Part shown: positions 15,374-17,585 of the stretch, one piece after another
Layout of the letters: every line of letters starts with the position of its first letter
Position numbering within the stretch: position 1 is the first letter of the stretch
Assembly (NCBI GenBank): GCA_937897665.1
Contig: CALCPB010000852.1
Span: 1-17,585 of the forward strand
Direction of reading: 5' to 3'
Source: an uncultured Halomicronema sp.
GTDB taxonomy: Bacteria > Cyanobacteriota > Cyanobacteriia > Phormidesmidales > Phormidesmidaceae
DNA: 17,585 bases
Notes under the pieces: model-generated
Seen by the model: the letters and a program-made list of their open reading frames with translations, nothing else
Told to the model about the DNA's origin: nothing
Databases searched by the model: none
Program-made: the position numbers and the translations under genes

Positions 15374-16654
15374 ATGACGATACCACCCATTCACGTAATT
15401 GGCGGCGGCCTCGCGGGCACCGAAGCCGCCTGGCAGATTGCTCAGGCGGGCGTGCCCGTCATTTTGCATGAAATGCGCCCCCACAAGCAGTCACCCGCCC
15501 ACCACAGCGAACATTTGGCGGAGCTAGTGTGCAGTAATTCCTTTGGGGCGCAGTCGAGCGATCGCGCCTCGGGTCTGCTGCATGAAGAGTTGCGGCGATT
15601 GGGCTCGATTGTGATTGGCAAAGCCGATGAGCATCAGGTGCCAGCGGGCGGGGCTTTAGCGGTCGATCGCGGCGTTTTCAGCCGTGAGCTGACGGAAACC
15701 TTGGCGAATCATCCCCACATTGAGCTGCGGCGCGATGAGGTGCAGCAAATTCCCGATGACGGCATTGTGGTGCTGACGACTGGCCCGTTGACTAGCGACG
15801 CGCTGTCGCGAGATCTGCAGCGCTTCACCGGGCAGGCGTACATGAGCTTTTTTGATGCGGCCAGCCCGATTGTGGTGGGTGAAAGCATCAACCATGAGGT
15901 GGCCTTCCTGGCCTCGCGCTACGATCGCGGCGAGGCGGCTTATCTCAACTGCCCGTTGAATCGCGAGCAGTACCAACAGTTTTGGCAGACGCTCTGTGAG
16001 GCGGAACAGGCGGAACTGAAGGATTTTGAACGCGAAACCGCCAAGTTTTTTGAAGCTTGTCTGCCGATTGAAGAAATGGCGCGACGGGGCGAAGACACGA
16101 TGCGCTATGGCCCGATGAAACCCGTGGGCCTGTTCGATGCTCGCCTGGGTCACTTCAAGGATCCCGCCCTGAAGGACAAGAAGCCCTACGCGGTGGTGCA
16201 ACTGCGGCAAGAAGACAAGCAGGGCAACCTGTGGAACATGGTCGGCTTTCAGACGAACCTGCGTTGGGGCGAGCAAAAGCGCGTCTTTCGCCTGATTCCG
16301 GGTTTGGAAAATGCCGAGTTTGTCCGCATGGGCGTGATGCACCGCAACACCTTCATCAATTCACCAGAACTGCTGAGCGCACCCTTGCAATTTCACCAGC
16401 GTCCCACCCTGCTGGCAGCGGTGCAGCTCGTCGGCACCGAAGGCTACACGGCGGCGACGGCAGGCGGTTGGCTCGCTGGCACCAACGCCGCTCGCGTAGC
16501 CTTGGGGCAGGAACCGTTAACCCTGCCAGTCAATATGATGATGGGCGCGTTAATCGACTTCATTAGCTCAGCGGAACCCAAGCACTTTCAACCCATGCCG
16601 CCCAACTTTGGCATCATCCCCGCGCTGCCTACCAAAGTCCGCAACAAGCGGTAG
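15374..16654 (+). CDS. trmFO: TrmFO, folate- and FAD-dependent tRNA (uracil-54-C5)-methyltransferase, apparently truncated
   Basis: TrmFO makes ribothymidine at position 54 of tRNA using methylene-tetrahydrofolate and FADH2. [18 protein letters not shown] (6-23) is the FAD-binding strand. LVCSNSFGA carries Cys53, and EACLPIEEM carries Cys229, matching the two conserved cysteines. GPMKPVGL and LPPNFGI-type [11 protein letters not shown] are further family motifs. I start at ATG 15374; the frame extends back to TTG 15332, but that extension is unlike the family. The TAG at 16652-16654 ends the protein after NKR, yet the next codons read RYCHYRDRALNDL, which is the usual family C-terminus. The gene therefore seems cut by an in-frame amber codon, losing 33 residues (426 instead of 460). 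Confidence 0.93.
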   Translation: MTIPPIHVIGGGLAGTEAAWQIAQAGVPVILHEMRPHKQSPAHHSEHLAELVCSNSFGAQSSDRASGLLHEELRRLGSIVIGKADEHQVPAGGALAVDRGVFSRELTETLANHPHIELRRDEVQQIPDDGIVVLTTGPLTSDALSRDLQRFTGQAYMSFFDAASPIVVGESINHEVAFLASRYDRGEAAYLNCPLNREQYQQFWQTLCEAEQAELKDFERETAKFFEACLPIEEMARRGEDTMRYGPMKPVGLFDARLGHFKDPALKDKKPYAVVQLRQEDKQGNLWNMVGFQTNLRWGEQKRVFRLIPGLENAEFVRMGVMHRNTFINSPELLSAPLQFHQRPTLLAAVQLVGTEGYTAATAGGWLAGTNAARVALGQEPLTLPVNMMMGALIDFISSAEPKHFQPMPPNFGIIPALPTKVRNKR

Positions 16655-16756
16655 CGCTACTGTCACTACCGCGATCGCGCCCTCAACGACCTCACTACCT
16701 GGGCCAACACTCACGACATTTTGTTGCATCAGCGGGATGTGGTAGCGATCGCCTAG
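16655..16756 (+). pseudogene. trmFO: In-frame continuation of trmFO behind the amber codon
   Basis: These 33 codons lie in the same frame as trmFO, directly after its TAG, and end at TAG 16754-16756. Their translation begins RYCHYRDRALNDLTTW, which matches the pattern of the last helix in TrmFO proteins (normally ...NKxERYxxYxxRALxDL...). A single-base change of the kind GAG-to-TAG would explain it. Part of the stretch is a HIP1 site (encoding RDRA). It is either a nonsense mutation, a sequencing error or a case of stop read-through. The last residues (about THDILLHQRDVVAIA) are beyond the usual end of the family. Confidence 0.6.
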
Positions 16757-16982
16757 TAATACAAAAAAGGGAGTGTTGTTCGACATAATCACCCCCTCTA
16801 GAAATGAGACTGAAGGCGGTAGAAAGCCTTATGATGTAAGTGTTTGGATGACTTTTAGAGAGCATCACTATAGATGGGAAGGTTCTCTCTAATAATATTG
16901 TTAGCCTGTTTCGGTTAAGAGTGTGTTTGAGAATTCACTAGAGGTATCAAGCAACTTCTGAGTTATATATAAAATTACGAAT
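16757..16982. other. AT-rich intergenic region before the TIR gene
   Basis: From about 16760 the DNA shifts to AT-rich and no HIP1 follows. No ORF is supported here. An 8-bp inverted repeat, TTAGAGAG (16855-16862) with CTCTCTAA (16885-16892), is spaced by 22 bases, and a smaller stem AAGGC/GCCTT lies near 16815-16830. A TATATA box-like run (16964-16969) sits close to the TIR start, but no matching -35 at standard spacing was seen and no ribosome site precedes the ATG. The TIR promoter presumably lies in this region. Confidence 0.45.
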
Positions 16983-17585
16983 ATGACCACTAAATCTATA
17001 TTTATTAGCTATCGCAGGTCAGATCGACCGAATCTAGCGTTTTGGCTACACGATGTTCTCCACAGCACTTTTGTTGATACGGAAGTGTTTATTGATGAGA
17101 AAGGTCTTCAAGCTGGGGATAAGTGGGTAGAACATCTTGAAAGGAATCTAAGATCAGCTTCAGTTCTGATAGTTGTTATTGGACCAGATTGGCTACGAGC
17201 ACAAGACGAATATTTCCGTCGACGTTTAGATGGGCCGAGTGACTGGGTTCGTAAAGAGGTTGAGTTTGGAATCACAAACAACTTAGTGACTATTCCACTA
17301 TTAGTCTCCGATGCAAAACTTCCTGATGTAAAAGCTTTACCAGAATCTCTTGTCCCTCTCTTAAGTAATCAGTCACTCGAATTGAGAACGGAATACTGGC
17401 GTGAGGATGTAAATGCACTCATTAACGCTATAGAGAAAAAAGGATTTCAACAAGCAATTAATGCTGAAATAAGCAATGTTGACTATCCTGCACCTGGTTA
17501 TCAGCCTGCTACGCCTCTTTCAGAACCAGAGCTTGATAAAGAACTGCTCGAGCTATCTCAGTGGAAACGAGTCAACAGGAAGTTG
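16983..17585 (+). CDS. TIR-domain protein, partial (cut by window end), possibly leading into a PCD-like domain
   Basis: The open frame runs from ATG 16983 for 201 codons to the window end without a stop. Residues 1-150 form a TIR domain: SIFISYRRSD (5-14), VFIDEKGLQAGDKW (35-48), LIVVIGPDWL (62-71), DWVRKEVEFG (87-96), which holds a W-x-x-x-E pattern with Glu92 as the likely catalytic residue, and VTIPLLV. Bacterial TIR domains often break down or cyclise NAD, frequently in phage defence, but some only bind partners. From about 178 on, PLSEPELDKELLELSQWKRV resembles the start of a pterin-4a-carbinolamine dehydratase (PCD) domain. This part is inference, since the domain is cut. Codon use and AT content differ from all other genes here, suggesting recent transfer. 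Confidence 0.85.
   Translation, partial: MTTKSIFISYRRSDRPNLAFWLHDVLHSTFVDTEVFIDEKGLQAGDKWVEHLERNLRSASVLIVVIGPDWLRAQDEYFRRRLDGPSDWVRKEVEFGITNNLVTIPLLVSDAKLPDVKALPESLVPLLSNQSLELRTEYWREDVNALINAIEKKGFQQAINAEISNVDYPAPGYQPATPLSEPELDKELLELSQWKRVNRKL

Noticed and set aside
15656..16342. 228-codon minus-strand frame inside trmFO
   Set aside because: It is fully antisense to a well-supported gene. Long antisense frames are common in GC-rich coding DNA, and the translation has no recognisable motif.
1..17585. tRNA, rRNA, tmRNA or CRISPR array
   Set aside because: No T-loop GTTCRA-type pattern, rRNA core, tmRNA or regularly spaced direct repeats were noticed on reading both strands. A dedicated search was not possible here.

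Overview
The window is almost certainly from a cyanobacterial chromosome. The octamer GCGATCGC (HIP1, a cyanobacterial hallmark) occurs more than two dozen times between about position 115 and 16750. Several proteins are cyanobacterial in style: a CbiG-CbiH fusion, a CHASE/HAMP histidine kinase and a TrmFO. The genus cannot be fixed from sequence alone; a filamentous Leptolyngbya-like lineage is only a guess.

Layout. 1-1005: an unrecognised coiled-coil/membrane protein, with what looks like a decayed partial duplicate of part of its coding sequence just upstream. 1002-1827 (minus): a RusA-family resolvase gene followed by a small PD-(D/E)XK-like protein, apparently translationally coupled. 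1828-2993: mostly non-coding and rich in hairpins, with one small two-helix membrane ORF on the minus strand. 2994-4907: a CbiG-CbiH (cobJ) fusion of cobalamin synthesis starting at TTG. 4963-6024: a family 2 glycosyltransferase. 6316-8958: a PhnD-like substrate-binding lipoprotein directly abutting a sensor histidine kinase, probably a sensing unit. 9124-11581: a GT2 (minus) and a GT4 glycosyltransferase (plus), divergent. 11590-13932: a 780-residue anchored protein of unknown function just behind the GT4 gene. 13933-14224: a hairpin and a palindromic repeat-like element. 14225-15289: a divergent SnoaL-like/TetR pair sharing two copies of a clear operator. 15374-16654: trmFO, whose family-typical C-terminal tail lies in frame behind an amber codon. 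From about 16760 the DNA turns AT-rich, loses HIP1 and carries a TIR-domain gene cut by the window end.

Most of the window is ordinary core and accessory cyanobacterial sequence. The points worth following are: the TIR protein, which seems to lead into a pterin-4a-carbinolamine-dehydratase-like domain; the trmFO stop codon; the paired TetR operators; the binding-protein/kinase pair; the RusA-nuclease pair; and the palindromic element at 14090-14180. No tRNA, rRNA, CRISPR array, transposase or prophage structure was seen.
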